In this document: piece after piece, positions 1 to 8,833 of the stretch | Position numbering within the stretch: the first letter of the stretch is position 1 | Layout of the letters: every line of letters starts with the position of its first letter | Assembly (NCBI RefSeq): GCF_001639745.1 | Contig: NZ_LTAX01000013.1 | Span: 1 to 64,000 of the forward strand | DNA length: 64,000 bases | From: Marinomonas gallaica | GTDB lineage: Bacteria > Pseudomonadota > Gammaproteobacteria > Pseudomonadales > Marinomonadaceae | Reading direction: 5' to 3' | Notes under the pieces: generated by a model | Seen by the model: the letters and a program-made list of their open reading frames with translations, nothing else | Databases searched by the model: none | What the model was told of the DNA's origin: nothing | Translations under genes and position numbers: made by a program

Positions 1-1
1 A

Positions 2-64
2 GGACTCGCTCCTTTTAACTTAAATGCCGGTTTGCTTGGTTTGCACATTAAGCATGGCACATAG
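2..64 (+). other. Possible 3' end of an unidentified gene entering from the left
   Basis: One forward frame is open from base 2 to a TAG at 62-64. It encodes about 20 residues (ending ..NAGLLGLHIKHGT) with a hydrophobic look. The same frame stays open after this TAG until another TAG at 215-217. I do not recognise the product. It could be the tail of a membrane protein, a decayed gene with an in-frame stop, or chance. Confidence 0.2.
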
Positions 65-251
65 TTAGGAGGGCGGGTCCATCTCATTTCCTACAACAAG
101 CCGATAGAAGCTCTATCCCCGGTGAAATCGGGTCGTACGATAGAAGATTATGCCTTGATAAGAGACTTCAAGCGTTGGAGTCGCGCTGACGGTCTCGGAG
201 CGATGATGATTGTCTAGTGTCCTTGCGAAAGAGCTGGTAGTATCTTTTACA

Positions 252-336
252 TATAGTCGGGGGGCAGAAATGCTGAGATCGCTGAAGCGAGACCCGTTGA
301 ACCTGATTCAGTTAACACTGGCGTAGGGAACTATAG
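252..336 (+). promoter_or_regulatory. TPP riboswitch (THI element)
   Basis: The TPP aptamer hallmarks occur in order: a G-rich 5' strand (258-264), CTGAGA at 272-277, ACCCGTTGAACCTGAT at 292-307, and ACTGGCGTAGGGAA at 317-330. The element lies about 90 bases upstream of thiD and heads an operon made only of thiamin salvage genes. Thiamin pyrophosphate binding is expected to lower expression. Confidence 0.97.
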
Positions 337-395
337 GTAGTGATCTTGAATCCGTTTGACGCCCGTCACTCGTGATCTTCTCTAGCTCTCATACC

Positions 396-420
396 TGTTC
401 CTTTACACCGTAGAGGAACA
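396..420 (+). promoter_or_regulatory. Hairpin covering the thiD ribosome binding site
   Basis: TGTTCCT (396-402) is perfectly complementary to AGGAACA (414-420), which contains the thiD Shine-Dalgarno AGAGGA (412-417); the ATG is at 424. The 5' arm can instead pair with GGAAC (327-331) at the 3' edge of the aptamer, so the two structures exclude each other. I infer translational control by Shine-Dalgarno sequestration when TPP is bound. No rho-independent terminator is visible between aptamer and gene. Confidence 0.55.
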
Positions 421-423
421 AAC

Positions 424-1236
424 ATGAGCACACCTATTACACTTAGCATCGCCGGTTCCGACAGTGGCGGCGGCGCGGGCATCCAAGCCGATATTAAAGC
501 CATTTCTGCGACAGGTGGTTACGCCTGCACCGTCATTACTGCGACTACTGCACAGAACACCCTCGGCGTCACCGATGTCCACCCTATTCCGCTCGCGCAC
601 ATTGAAGCTCAACTTGATGCAGTGTTTACTGATCTCAATATTCAAGCCGTGAAAATTGGCATGTTGGCCGACTCTGACATCATCAAAGTGGTGGCTAAGA
701 AGTTGCGCCAATACCAGCCTAAGCACGTAGTGCTTGATCCTGTGATGGTGGCGACCAGTGGCGATAGGCTGTTGCAAGACAGCGCCATTGAAACGCTTAA
801 AACTGAGCTACTGCCGTGGGTGACAGTCATCACTCCGAATCTGCCTGAAGCCGCAGCACTGTTAGGCTGCGGCACACCCACGAGCCAAGAAGCCGCACTC
901 GCTTTAATTCCAGCGTTAAAATTACTGCCGACCGCAGCGGTGTTACTCAAGGGTGGGCATTTAGCCGATACGGCTGAAAGCGTTGACTGGCTGATTACTG
1001 AAGAACAACTGATTTCTTTCGCCAGTCCTCGAATTGAAACGAAAAACACCCATGGCACGGGCTGTACATTGTCGTCTGCGCTGGCCTCGTTTTTAGCTCA
1101 AGGCTTTGACTTACCCAGCGCGACTCAACAAGCAAAAGAGTACATCAGCCAAGCCATTGCCTATGCGGATCAGCTAGACATTGGTCAAGGCCATGGCCCT
1201 GTTAATCACTTTTACATGTTTGCGCAGCGTTCCTAA
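424..1236 (+). CDS. thiD: Hydroxymethylpyrimidine/phosphomethylpyrimidine kinase ThiD
   Basis: ThiD phosphorylates HMP and then HMP-P to give HMP pyrophosphate, the pyrimidine half of thiamin, in the cytoplasm. The 270-residue length is normal for the ribokinase-fold family. The N-terminal GSDSGGGAGIQAD motif (about 11-23), DPVMVATSG (about 105-113) and the anion-hole THGTGCTLSSA near residue 210 are all present. The start is supported by AGAGGA six bases upstream. It is the first gene behind the TPP riboswitch, and its TAA overlaps the next ATG by one base (TAATG), so translational coupling is likely. Confidence 0.96.
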   Translation: MSTPITLSIAGSDSGGGAGIQADIKAISATGGYACTVITATTAQNTLGVTDVHPIPLAHIEAQLDAVFTDLNIQAVKIGMLADSDIIKVVAKKLRQYQPKHVVLDPVMVATSGDRLLQDSAIETLKTELLPWVTVITPNLPEAAALLGCGTPTSQEAALALIPALKLLPTAAVLLKGGHLADTAESVDWLITEEQLISFASPRIETKNTHGTGCTLSSALASFLAQGFDLPSATQQAKEYISQAIAYADQLDIGQGHGPVNHFYMFAQRS

Positions 1237-1985
1237 TGACAGACGCCTTAGCTATTAAAATCCAGCATGCACGGCTGGCCTACGGACACACTTCTGAGCC
1301 TGTATTACAGGATTTAAGTCTTACGTTTCGTGCCAATCAGTGGACCTGTTTACTCGGCCGTAGCGGTTGTGGCAAAACGTCGGTGCTGCGTAAACTGGCT
1401 GGACTGCTAGAGGACGCCTATTGGCACGGCGATATTCTTACCTGTGACGGTCAGCCATTAGCGGGCCGCATCGCTTACATGGCACAGCAGGATTTACTGT
1501 TGCCATGGTTAAGCGTGCTAGACAACGTCTGCGTGGGTTATCGTTTAAAAGGCCAGCCCGTGACAGAAGCCATACGTCAACAAGGACTGCGCTTGCTAGA
1601 GCAAGTCGATATGGCCGATAAGGCTCAAGCGTTGCCGCAAACTCTGTCAGGCGGTATGCGCCAACGTGCCGCCTTGGCACGTACCCTGATGCAAGACCAG
1701 CCTGTAGTGTTAATGGACGAGCCATTTTCAGCGCTCGATGCGGTGACTCGTCATAAGCTGCAAACGCTGTCGTTTGAGTTACTGAAACATAAAACCGTCG
1801 TGCTGGTGACGCACGATCCGCAAGAAGCGGTGCGCCTTGGTCATCAGCTTTATGTATTTGAAGGCGACCCCGCCAGCGCTCGTCCTTTGCCAGCTTTATC
1901 AAGCCAGCCGCCACGACGATTAGACTCAGACACGGCGCAGCTGCAAGAGCAGATACTAGAGCGGCTGGAGGTTGACCATGCATAA
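1236..1985 (+). CDS. thiZ: HMP-type ABC transporter ATP-binding protein (ThiZ-like)
   Basis: This is the cytoplasmic ATPase of an importer, 249 residues. Walker A is GRSGCGKTS (about 42-50), the Q-loop lies in AQQDLLLPW, the signature is LSGGMRQRAALAR, Walker B is VVLMDEPFSALD, and the H-loop is in VLVTHD. Such ATPases are close to the SsuB/TauB/ThiZ group. Its place between thiD and a permease plus an NMT1-type binding protein points to uptake of a thiamin pyrimidine precursor (HMP or formyl-aminopyrimidine). That substrate is inferred from context only. Its end overlaps the permease gene. Confidence 0.9.
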   Translation: MTDALAIKIQHARLAYGHTSEPVLQDLSLTFRANQWTCLLGRSGCGKTSVLRKLAGLLEDAYWHGDILTCDGQPLAGRIAYMAQQDLLLPWLSVLDNVCVGYRLKGQPVTEAIRQQGLRLLEQVDMADKAQALPQTLSGGMRQRAALARTLMQDQPVVLMDEPFSALDAVTRHKLQTLSFELLKHKTVVLVTHDPQEAVRLGHQLYVFEGDPASARPLPALSSQPPRRLDSDTAQLQEQILERLEVDHA

Positions 1986-2775
1986 TGTCTTGGCACAGCC
2001 ACTTTCTCCAATCGGCTCACGACGCATCTCGTGGCTGAAAAAAGCACTGCAAGTGCTCATTTCAATTTCTGTTTTAGTCGTACTTTGGCAAGGGGCGATT
2101 ACGATTTGGGATTTGCCAAGCTTTATCTTACCCACTCCTTTGTCGGTCTTTGACGTGCTGACCGAGCGCTATACCATTTTGTTTAAACATACTTGGGTAA
2201 CGGCGCAAGAAATATTAATCGGCTTGCTGCTCGGTGTGTCTATCGGTTTATTCTTTGCCTTGCAAATGTTGCTGTTTGCGCCGGTTAGACGCTGGTTGCT
2301 GCCTATTTTAATCGCCAGCCAAGCCATTCCAGTGTTTGCCATCGCGCCCATTTTGATGCTCTGGCTGGATTATGGTATTGCCTCAAAAGTCGCCATGGCC
2401 GCCATTATTATCTTTTTCCCTGTGACGACTTGCTGCTATGACGGGTTACGCAGTACGCCGCAAGGTTATTTGGATTTGGCGCACACCTTAGGTGCCAATC
2501 GTTGGCGTCGACTGTGGCATATTCAGTTGCCTGCCGCACTGCCCGCGCTTGGTTCGGGACTTCGTGTTGCCGTGGTCATCGCGCCCATCGGTGCGGTGGT
2601 GGGTGAATGGGTCGGCTCCAGTGCTGGACTGGGCTACCTAATGCTGCAAGCCAATGCGCGCATGATGATCGATGAGATGTTCGCCGCACTGTTTATTTTG
2701 TCTCTCTTTTCGGTCGCGCTGTACTTTAGCGTCGACTGGCTCCTCAAAAAACTCATTCCCTGGCACGCACAATAA
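1978..2775 (+). CDS. thiX: HMP-type ABC transporter permease (ThiX-like)
   Basis: This is an inner-membrane permease of the BPD_transp_1 type, about 265 residues. The coupling-helix region is visible as the EAA-like stretch around DLAHTLGANRWRRLWHIQLPAALPALGSGLR (written here only to name the region, about residues 177-207). I chose ATG 1978 because GGAGG (1966-1970) sits seven bases upstream; a TTG six bases earlier is also in frame. It overlaps the ATPase gene by eight bases. Together with the flanking genes it forms a complete ABC importer for a thiamin precursor. Confidence 0.9.
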   Translation: MHNVLAQPLSPIGSRRISWLKKALQVLISISVLVVLWQGAITIWDLPSFILPTPLSVFDVLTERYTILFKHTWVTAQEILIGLLLGVSIGLFFALQMLLFAPVRRWLLPILIASQAIPVFAIAPILMLWLDYGIASKVAMAAIIIFFPVTTCCYDGLRSTPQGYLDLAHTLGANRWRRLWHIQLPAALPALGSGLRVAVVIAPIGAVVGEWVGSSAGLGYLMLQANARMMIDEMFAALFILSLFSVALYFSVDWLLKKLIPWHAQ

Positions 2776-2790
2776 GGACAGCACTATCTT

Positions 2791-3741
2791 ATGAAAACAT
2801 TACTTCGCATCACCGCGTCATCGGCCATGGCCGCGTCTATGATTAGCCCAAGCTTCGCCGCTGATCACGAGCTGTCTCTGATGCTTGACTGGTTCGTGAA
2901 CCCAAATCATGGGCCGATCGTGATCGCACAGGAAAAAGGGTACTTTGCGGAACAAGGCCTTGAGGTCACTATCCAAGAGCCGGCTGATCCTAGTATGCCG
3001 CCTAAGCTTGTTGCCGCTGGCAAAGTCGACATGGCCATTTCGTATCAGCCAACGCTCACCATTGATGTTGCAGCGGGCCTGCCTTTGATTCGTTCGGGGA
3101 CTCTTGTTGCAACCCCCCTGAATACACTGATTGTGATGGACAAAAGTGGCATTGAGTCGCCTGCTGACTTAAATGGCAAAAAAATCGGTATTTCGATTGC
3201 GGGTACTGAAGAAGCGACAGTGGGAACCATGCTTAAACACCACGGCGTTGCTTACGATAAGGTCGAAATTATCAATGTGGGCTGGTCTCTGTCAGCCTCT
3301 TTAGCCTCAGGCAAGGTCGATGCTATTTGGGGCGGGCTACGTAACTTTGAAAGCAATCAACTGGAATTGGAAGGCTACCAAGCGACGGCGTTTTACCCAG
3401 AAGAGCACGGTGTGCCAAGTTACGATGAATTAATATTCGTTGCCAACAGTAAAACCTACGATAAAGCCGCGATCAAGGCCTTCAACAGCGCGATTGAAAA
3501 AGCCACGACGTACATTGTGAACCATCCTGATGCCGCGTGGAATGAGTTTGTGTCCTACTCGCCAGACACGTTGGACAATGAGTTAAATGCTATGGCATGG
3601 GAAGACTCTTTAACACGCTTCGCGCTGCGCCCAGCAGCGGTGGATTTGGCGCGTTACGATCATTACGCTCAATTTATGTTTGATCACGGCATTATTAAAA
3701 CGCTGCCGAAAGCCGCTGACTACAACCCAATTATCAACTAG
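2791..3741 (+). CDS. thiY: NMT1/THI5-like periplasmic substrate-binding protein (ThiY-like)
   Basis: This is the periplasmic receptor of the importer, 316 residues with a signal peptide of about 23 residues ending ..SPSFA before AD. After the signal peptide, LMLDWFVNPNHGPIVIAQEKGYF and later ADLNGKKIGIS are typical of the NMT1/THI5-like fold, which binds pyrimidine thiamin precursors. The stretch PADPSMPPKLVAAGKVD is also family-like. It follows the permease by 15 bases and precedes tenA. Whether the ligand is HMP or formyl-aminopyrimidine cannot be told from the sequence; tenA next door is compatible with the base-degraded thiamin salvage route. Confidence 0.92.
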   Translation: MKTLLRITASSAMAASMISPSFAADHELSLMLDWFVNPNHGPIVIAQEKGYFAEQGLEVTIQEPADPSMPPKLVAAGKVDMAISYQPTLTIDVAAGLPLIRSGTLVATPLNTLIVMDKSGIESPADLNGKKIGISIAGTEEATVGTMLKHHGVAYDKVEIINVGWSLSASLASGKVDAIWGGLRNFESNQLELEGYQATAFYPEEHGVPSYDELIFVANSKTYDKAAIKAFNSAIEKATTYIVNHPDAAWNEFVSYSPDTLDNELNAMAWEDSLTRFALRPAAVDLARYDHYAQFMFDHGIIKTLPKAADYNPIIN

Positions 3742-3750
3742 GAGACTGAC

Positions 3751-4425
3751 ATGGAATATCAAGATTTGGTTGATGCTTGCTCGGACGAGTGGCAAGCCTA
3801 CATCGAGCACGACTTTGTCCTGCAAATCGCGGATGGAAGTCTGGACGAGCGTTGCTTTTTACATTATCTCAAGCAAGATTTCCTATTCCTAAAGCATTAC
3901 GTGCGTGCTTATGCATTGGCCATTTACAAAGCCGATAACCTAGAAGACATGCGTCGCGCCCTACCCAGTGTTCAAGCTCTACTCGACACTGAGATCGCCC
4001 ATCATGTGGCATACTGCAAAAAATGGGGCATTAGCGAAGCCGAAATGGAGCAAGAAGACGAAGCCTTTGGCACCGTAGCCTATACGCGTTTTGTATTAGA
4101 TTCCGGCATGAGCGGAGACTTAACAAGCCTTTATGCGGCACTTGCGCCTTGTTCAATTGGTTACGCTGCGATTGGCAACCAACGCATGCAATCACCTGAC
4201 ACTAAGCTCGATGGCAATCCATTCCGTTCTTGGTTAGACCTATACGCCAGCGAAGACTTCCAAAGCCATGTCGCCCAAGGCGCACAGCACTTTAATAGCC
4301 TATTGGCGGACATTGAATTAAACAGCAAACAAGGCCAACGACTCGTCGAGACCTTCCGTACAGCGACACGTATGGAGATTGCTTTCTGGCAGCAAGGCTT
4401 TGACCACATCAAGCAAGAGGGCTAA
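3751..4425 (+). CDS. tenA: Aminopyrimidine aminohydrolase / thiaminase II TenA
   Basis: TenA hydrolyses aminomethyl-HMP to HMP and can also cleave thiamin. The 224-residue length fits. The catalytic cysteine is Cys134 in ALAPCSIGY, Asp43 lies in KQDFLFLKHY, and the late Glu lies in RMEIAFW, all matching the TenA-C class. The gene has GGAGA upstream (3741-3745) and is nine bases after the binding-protein gene. With thiD downstream in the pathway it feeds salvaged pyrimidine into HMP-PP. Confidence 0.94.
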   Translation: MEYQDLVDACSDEWQAYIEHDFVLQIADGSLDERCFLHYLKQDFLFLKHYVRAYALAIYKADNLEDMRRALPSVQALLDTEIAHHVAYCKKWGISEAEMEQEDEAFGTVAYTRFVLDSGMSGDLTSLYAALAPCSIGYAAIGNQRMQSPDTKLDGNPFRSWLDLYASEDFQSHVAQGAQHFNSLLADIELNSKQGQRLVETFRTATRMEIAFWQQGFDHIKQEG

Positions 4426-4428
4426 TAC

Positions 4429-5220
4429 ATGACACCTGAACTGATCGCGCAAGCACTCACGTCATTGCGTCAACAAAAGCCGTTGGTCGTCAACATCACC
4501 AACTACGTGGTCATGAACAACACTGCAAATGCCTTACTGGCCATTGGTGCATCGCCTATCATGGCCCACTCCCGTGAGGAGATGGCAGACATGATGGCGT
4601 TTGCGGGCGCCTTGGTCATCAACATCGGTACGCTCGATAAAGTCTGGGTGGAACGCATGGCCTTTGCTATTGAACAAGCCAATGCCAATCAAACGCCAGT
4701 CATTTTAGACCCAGTCGGTTGTGGTGCGACGGCGTTTCGTACCGCAACGTCGCGTCGCTTTGCTGCACTGGCTGAGCGTTTGATCATTCGTGGCAACGCG
4801 TCGGAAATCATTGCTCTGGCTGGAGATGCGTCGCAGGGCAAAGGGGTGGACGCGCAAGACAGCAGTCAAGCGGCGTTAAGTGCCGCGAAAGCCTTGGTCG
4901 ATGAGTACCAGGCAAATGTCGTGGTTTCTGGCGAGGTGGATTACATTGTAACCAAAGACAGTGTGTTCTCTTTAAGCAATGGTCATTCTATGATGCCTCA
5001 AGTGACCGGTACCGGTTGCTCTTTGTCAGCCTTAACAGGCGCGTTTGCCGCCATTGGCGAGACGACCGGCCTAGCGGCAGCTGCGGTGATGGGTGTTGCT
5101 GGGGAAATTGCAGGACAGGATGCGAAAGGTCCCGGCAGCTTGCAAACGGCATTGCTTGATGCCTTGTTCGCACTCGACGATGACACCCTACTCGCGCGCT
5201 TGAAATTAGCGCAATTATAA
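4429..5220 (+). CDS. thiM: Hydroxyethylthiazole kinase ThiM
   Basis: ThiM phosphorylates 4-methyl-5-(2-hydroxyethyl)thiazole, giving the thiazole half of thiamin by salvage. The protein has 263 residues. [10 protein letters not shown] near the start, DPVGCGAT (about 94-101), RGNASEI (121-127) and [10 protein letters not shown] with Cys197 are the family landmarks. It starts three bases after tenA. No de novo thiazole genes (thiS, thiG, thiH) are in this operon, so it is a salvage locus. Confidence 0.96.
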   Translation: MTPELIAQALTSLRQQKPLVVNITNYVVMNNTANALLAIGASPIMAHSREEMADMMAFAGALVINIGTLDKVWVERMAFAIEQANANQTPVILDPVGCGATAFRTATSRRFAALAERLIIRGNASEIIALAGDASQGKGVDAQDSSQAALSAAKALVDEYQANVVVSGEVDYIVTKDSVFSLSNGHSMMPQVTGTGCSLSALTGAFAAIGETTGLAAAAVMGVAGEIAGQDAKGPGSLQTALLDALFALDDDTLLARLKLAQL

Positions 5221-5239
5221 TCCGGCAATAGGAGCCTGC

Positions 5240-5872
5240 ATGTCACCTTACACCCTGTATCTTGTCACCGATGAAAACCTCGATTTAACATCGCTCATGC
5301 ACGTTGTCGAACAGGCGGTTGCCGGCGGTGTCACCATGGTTCAACTGCGTGAAAAGCATCATGACGTGCAGGCCTTTATTAAACGTGCGTTGGCCATCAA
5401 GCCTTTGTTGGCCGACCACAATGTTCCTTTAATCATTAATGATCGTGTCGACGTCGCATTAGCCGTCGATGCGGATGGCGTTCATCTAGGGCAAAGTGAT
5501 ATGCCAGCGACCATCGCTCGTCAACTGCTCGGCCCCGACAAATTGCTTGGGCTGTCAGTGGAAAGCTGGGCACAACTGGATGAAGCGAAACATCTGCCGA
5601 TTGACTACATTGGACTCAGCGCGATTTACCCAACGCCGACTAAAAAAAATACTCAGTACCACTGGGGGTTGGATGGACTGATGCGAGCACTGAAAGAGTA
5701 TCAAAAGCCAATCGTTGCCATTGGTGGGATTCGACCAGATAACCTAGCCGAGATCGCGAGTACCGGCGTTCATGGCATAGCTCTTGTTTCGGCGATTTGT
5801 ACATCGGATGACCCTAAGCAAGCCGCGCAATCACTACTAGACTGTATTCAACGTGCTCGACACCCTTCATAA
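5240..5872 (+). CDS. thiE: Thiamin-phosphate synthase ThiE
   Basis: ThiE joins HMP pyrophosphate and thiazole phosphate to thiamin phosphate. It is a 210-residue TIM barrel with QLREK (35-39), IINDR (65-69), GVHLGQ (80-85), IGGI (161-164) and VSAI near the phosphate site. AGGAG upstream supports the ATG. It is the last gene of the operon and is followed by a strong terminator. Confidence 0.96.
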   Translation: MSPYTLYLVTDENLDLTSLMHVVEQAVAGGVTMVQLREKHHDVQAFIKRALAIKPLLADHNVPLIINDRVDVALAVDADGVHLGQSDMPATIARQLLGPDKLLGLSVESWAQLDEAKHLPIDYIGLSAIYPTPTKKNTQYHWGLDGLMRALKEYQKPIVAIGGIRPDNLAEIASTGVHGIALVSAICTSDDPKQAAQSLLDCIQRARHPS

Positions 5873-5891
5873 ATGAAAAGGTGTCGAACAA

Positions 5892-5919
5892 AAAAGGCCA
5901 GCCGTATTGCTGGCCTTTT
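5892..5919. terminator. Bidirectional rho-independent terminator
   Basis: Perfect 11-bp arms (5892-5902 and 5909-5919) with a 6-base loop. The A/T flanks give a U-tract on both strands. It separates the convergent thi and dctPQM operons. Confidence 0.9.
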
Positions 5920-5940
5920 AATTAACATGAATAACCCTGA

Positions 5941-7239
5941 TTAAACAAAGCCAAGCCAACGCGGCAAGAACAAGGACAATTCAGGTACAAAGGTCGTGAT
6001 TAGCATTACCGGAATGCCCACAAAACCCATTAACGCCAAAGCCGGCATCACTGTTCGATGGATCGACACTTGACCAATACGGCACGCCATATAAAGAATC
6101 GGCGCGACTGGCGGGCTGTTCGCCCCGATCACCACAGAACAAGCCACGATTGAAGCAAAATGCACAGGATGCACACCACTTTCAACCATCAGTGGCATAA
6201 ACAAAGGTGCCACGACAACCGTTACTGATACGTCATCCATGATCATCCCTGCAATGATCAAAAAGATATTCACTGCAATCAAGATCATTAGTGGATTTTC
6301 AATCATGCTGCCAACGAGCTGCGTCAGGTCCTGAGGTATACGTTCCATCGCCAAAATACGACCGATCATAAAGCTAAACAGTAAAATCAAGATCACCGTA
6401 CCGGTTGTTTCCGCGGCAGACACCACACTTCGACTGAACGTAGGAATCGTCAGATCTTTATAGATAAAGAAACCGATCAACATGGCCGCAAACACAGCGA
6501 CGGCTGCCGCTTCTGTCGGTGTAAAAATACCACCATAGATACCACCCAAAATAATAATGGGCAGCGACAATGCTGGGAAAGCACGAATGGCCGCGCGGCC
6601 TTTGCTCGGCGCTTTGTCCATACCAGCGGAAGCCGCAACATTGATTTCATCAAAGAAGCGACCCACACTAAAACGGTTCGCGGCAATCAAACCAATAATC
6701 AGCAACAATGCTGGCCCAACCGAGGCTGCAAAGCATGCCGCCACAGACTGACGCGTCACCACGGCAAACAGAATCATTGTGATTGAAGGTGGTATCAGAA
6801 TGCCCAATAAAGAGGAGATTCCCAACAGCGCAGACGAGTAACCTCGTGGATAACCGCGCTGCTCCAATGGCCCAATCATAATAGTACCGATCGAAGCAAC
6901 CGCCGCGGTTGCTGTGCCGGCGATGGCACCAAAGATGCCAGAAGCCACCACCATAGACGCGCCCATGCCCCCTCGGCGCTTACCGATCATCACTTCAATA
7001 AAGTCTACTAGACGCTTAGCAATACCACCGCTTTGCATCAAGTACCCCGTCAATACGAATAAAGGCAGAGCGATCAAAATAACAGAATCAAGTGAGCGGT
7101 AACCTTGCATCATCAACGTATTCAGGTTGGCGTCGTAAGCATATACCAAAAATGCCAATACACCGGCAAATGACCACGCAACAGGCACACCAATGATCAT
7201 GAATAACAACAGAAGGCCAATTGCTATAAAACCGTCCAT
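5941..7239 (-). CDS. dctM: TRAP transporter large permease DctM
   Basis: This is the 12-TM-type ion-coupled transport subunit of a TRAP system, 432 residues, hydrophobic throughout. GIFGAIAGTATAAVASIGTIMIGPL and the repeated PP-containing re-entrant regions (LIPPSITMILFAVV and GANSPPVAPILYMA) are typical of DctM. It begins one base after the DctQ stop and is last in the dctP-dctQ-dctM operon. The substrate cannot be assigned. Confidence 0.93.
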   Translation of the reverse strand: MDGFIAIGLLLLFMIIGVPVAWSFAGVLAFLVYAYDANLNTLMMQGYRSLDSVILIALPLFVLTGYLMQSGGIAKRLVDFIEVMIGKRRGGMGASMVVASGIFGAIAGTATAAVASIGTIMIGPLEQRGYPRGYSSALLGISSLLGILIPPSITMILFAVVTRQSVAACFAASVGPALLLIIGLIAANRFSVGRFFDEINVAASAGMDKAPSKGRAAIRAFPALSLPIIILGGIYGGIFTPTEAAAVAVFAAMLIGFFIYKDLTIPTFSRSVVSAAETTGTVILILLFSFMIGRILAMERIPQDLTQLVGSMIENPLMILIAVNIFLIIAGMIMDDVSVTVVVAPLFMPLMVESGVHPVHFASIVACSVVIGANSPPVAPILYMACRIGQVSIHRTVMPALALMGFVGIPVMLITTFVPELSLFLPRWLGFV

Positions 7240-7240
7240 A

Positions 7241-7753
7241 CTACTGACCCTCTTTCTTTAAACGACGAGCACCCGCAACCGAGCAAATAAAGTCACGTAA
7301 TGCATAACAGGTACAACCCACAGCGGCGAGCATAATGGAAGCCTGTGGTAACCACAGTGGAATCCCCATACCCGGAGACGTTTGCGGGCGGCGTACACCC
7401 CATGCCAACATCCGGTAAGCCAACACAATGAAAAATACACAAATAACAAACGTGATCAGTGAAATCAGCGCTTTATGCATCAATTTCATGCGTTCATCGC
7501 TGATTTTTAGCTCAATAAAATCGACTACCAAATGCTGATTTCGGCGGCTAGCAATCAAGCCTCCCAACATATATAGCCACATGCCAAATAGCATGATGAG
7601 CTCAAGCAGACCGACTATGGACCAGCCGAATACGTAACGCGCCAACACCAAGAACAACATTAAACCAACAACCAACAAACTCGACACAAAGGCCGCAGCT
7701 TCCAGTAACCAGCCAACACGCTTGTCTAATCCAGAAAAAAACTTACTTATCAT
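7241..7753 (-). CDS. dctQ: TRAP transporter small permease DctQ
   Basis: This is the four-helix small membrane subunit, 170 residues, with hydrophobic stretches at about 18-40, 47-67, 90-112 and 128-150. ASRRNQHLVVDFI is the usual DctQ motif after helix 2. It lies between dctP and dctM and shares their strand. A terminator-like hairpin separates it from dctP. Confidence 0.9.
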   Translation of the reverse strand: MISKFFSGLDKRVGWLLEAAAFVSSLLVVGLMLFLVLARYVFGWSIVGLLELIMLFGMWLYMLGGLIASRRNQHLVVDFIELKISDERMKLMHKALISLITFVICVFFIVLAYRMLAWGVRRPQTSPGMGIPLWLPQASIMLAAVGCTCYALRDFICSVAGARRLKKEGQ

Positions 7754-7776
7754 GGTTTCTCCAGCGTAAGAAAAAA

Positions 7777-7798
7777 ACCAGCCCGCTAGCGGGCTGGT
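7777..7798 (-). terminator. Intercistronic terminator between dctP and dctQ
   Basis: Perfect 10-bp arms ACCAGCCCGC/GCGGGCTGGT with a 2-base loop, followed on the minus strand by seven T residues. It lies after the dctP stop and before dctQ. It should let the binding protein be made in excess over the membrane subunits. Confidence 0.85.
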
Positions 7799-7825
7799 CT
7801 AAAAGGAGGTACTTCAATGTAAAAC

Positions 7826-8833
7826 TTATAACGGTGAAGCGTTTTCGCGAATCACATCCATGATTTCAGAACCGATCTCATCATCCATTAGCGGCCAAAC
7901 TTGCTCACGTGCAGCCTTGGCAAACTCGCGAATTTGCTCATCAGAAGGCTCGAAATATTCCATGCCAGCTTTTTGCGCTTCGGCAATGTAATGATCATCT
8001 TGCTCTTTTGCTGCTTTAAATTGATCGTTCATGATTTCATTCGCGGCTTCTTGAACAATTTTTTGCTCTTCTTCACTCATGCTTTCCCATGAATCAGAGT
8101 TCATAGACAGCACACCTGTCATAAAGAAATGCTTGGTTTGTACAAAGTAATCCAATGAATCGCGGAAGTACTCGTAATCCCAGTAGATAACGTTGCCAGC
8201 TTCACCGTCTACCACACCTGTTTGCAAGGCCGTGTACACTTCACCCCAGTCGATTGCAGCCGTTTGGTAACCCAATGCTTGCATCGTTTGAGGCGCAGGG
8301 AATACGGTCATGGTACGAACTTTAAGGCCTTCAGCGTCTTCAATATTCAGAGCGTATTTGCCTCGAGAACCAACACCATTGAACCCTTCTGGCCAAGGTC
8401 CGAAGAATTTCAAACCGATGTCTTGGTAAACACCACCCAACATATTATTAACCCAGCCACCTGGACTGTATGCTTTCAGCGCTTCATCCCAAGAAAGCGT
8501 CATGTATGGTGTATAAATAACACCAATGCGCTTATCGTAAGACGTCATGGGCCAGTTCAACATCACATCAACATCGCCTGCAACGTGAAGATCAAACACT
8601 TCTTGTTGACCACCTAATTCATTCTGGTAATAAACACGCGCTTCAATTTCACCATCTGATTTCTGCTCAATTAGCTCACCCCATTTTTTCAACGCGTCCC
8701 CCGCTGGTGAACCTGCTGTGCCAGAATCCGTCGCTAAACGCAGTGTCAGCGCATCCGCACTAGCACTCATCAAACAAGCCGTAGCAACGGCTGTTGAAAC
8801 CAACGTTTTCAGTTTTGTCTGGATGCCTTTCAT
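7826..8833 (-). CDS. dctP: TRAP transporter periplasmic substrate-binding protein DctP
   Basis: This is the periplasmic receptor of the TRAP system, 335 residues, with a signal peptide ending near ..SASADA before LTLRLATD. Family features are KWGELIEQKSDGEIEARVYYQNELGG near the N-terminus and GLKVRTMTVFPAPQTMQALGYQTAAIDWGEVYTALQTGVVDGEAGN in the centre, where the Arg of KVRT normally binds a carboxylate. A carboxylate ligand is therefore likely, though not identified. The ATG has AGGAAC upstream. It is the first gene of the operon. Confidence 0.93.
   Translation of the reverse strand: MKGIQTKLKTLVSTAVATACLMSASADALTLRLATDSGTAGSPAGDALKKWGELIEQKSDGEIEARVYYQNELGGQQEVFDLHVAGDVDVMLNWPMTSYDKRIGVIYTPYMTLSWDEALKAYSPGGWVNNMLGGVYQDIGLKFFGPWPEGFNGVGSRGKYALNIEDAEGLKVRTMTVFPAPQTMQALGYQTAAIDWGEVYTALQTGVVDGEAGNVIYWDYEYFRDSLDYFVQTKHFFMTGVLSMNSDSWESMSEEEQKIVQEAANEIMNDQFKAAKEQDDHYIAEAQKAGMEYFEPSDEQIREFAKAAREQVWPLMDDEIGSEIMDVIRENASPL

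Noticed and set aside
8222-8617. 131-residue plus-strand frame inside dctP
   Set aside because: It is an antisense shadow of dctP; the minus-strand protein has clear family motifs and a signal peptide.
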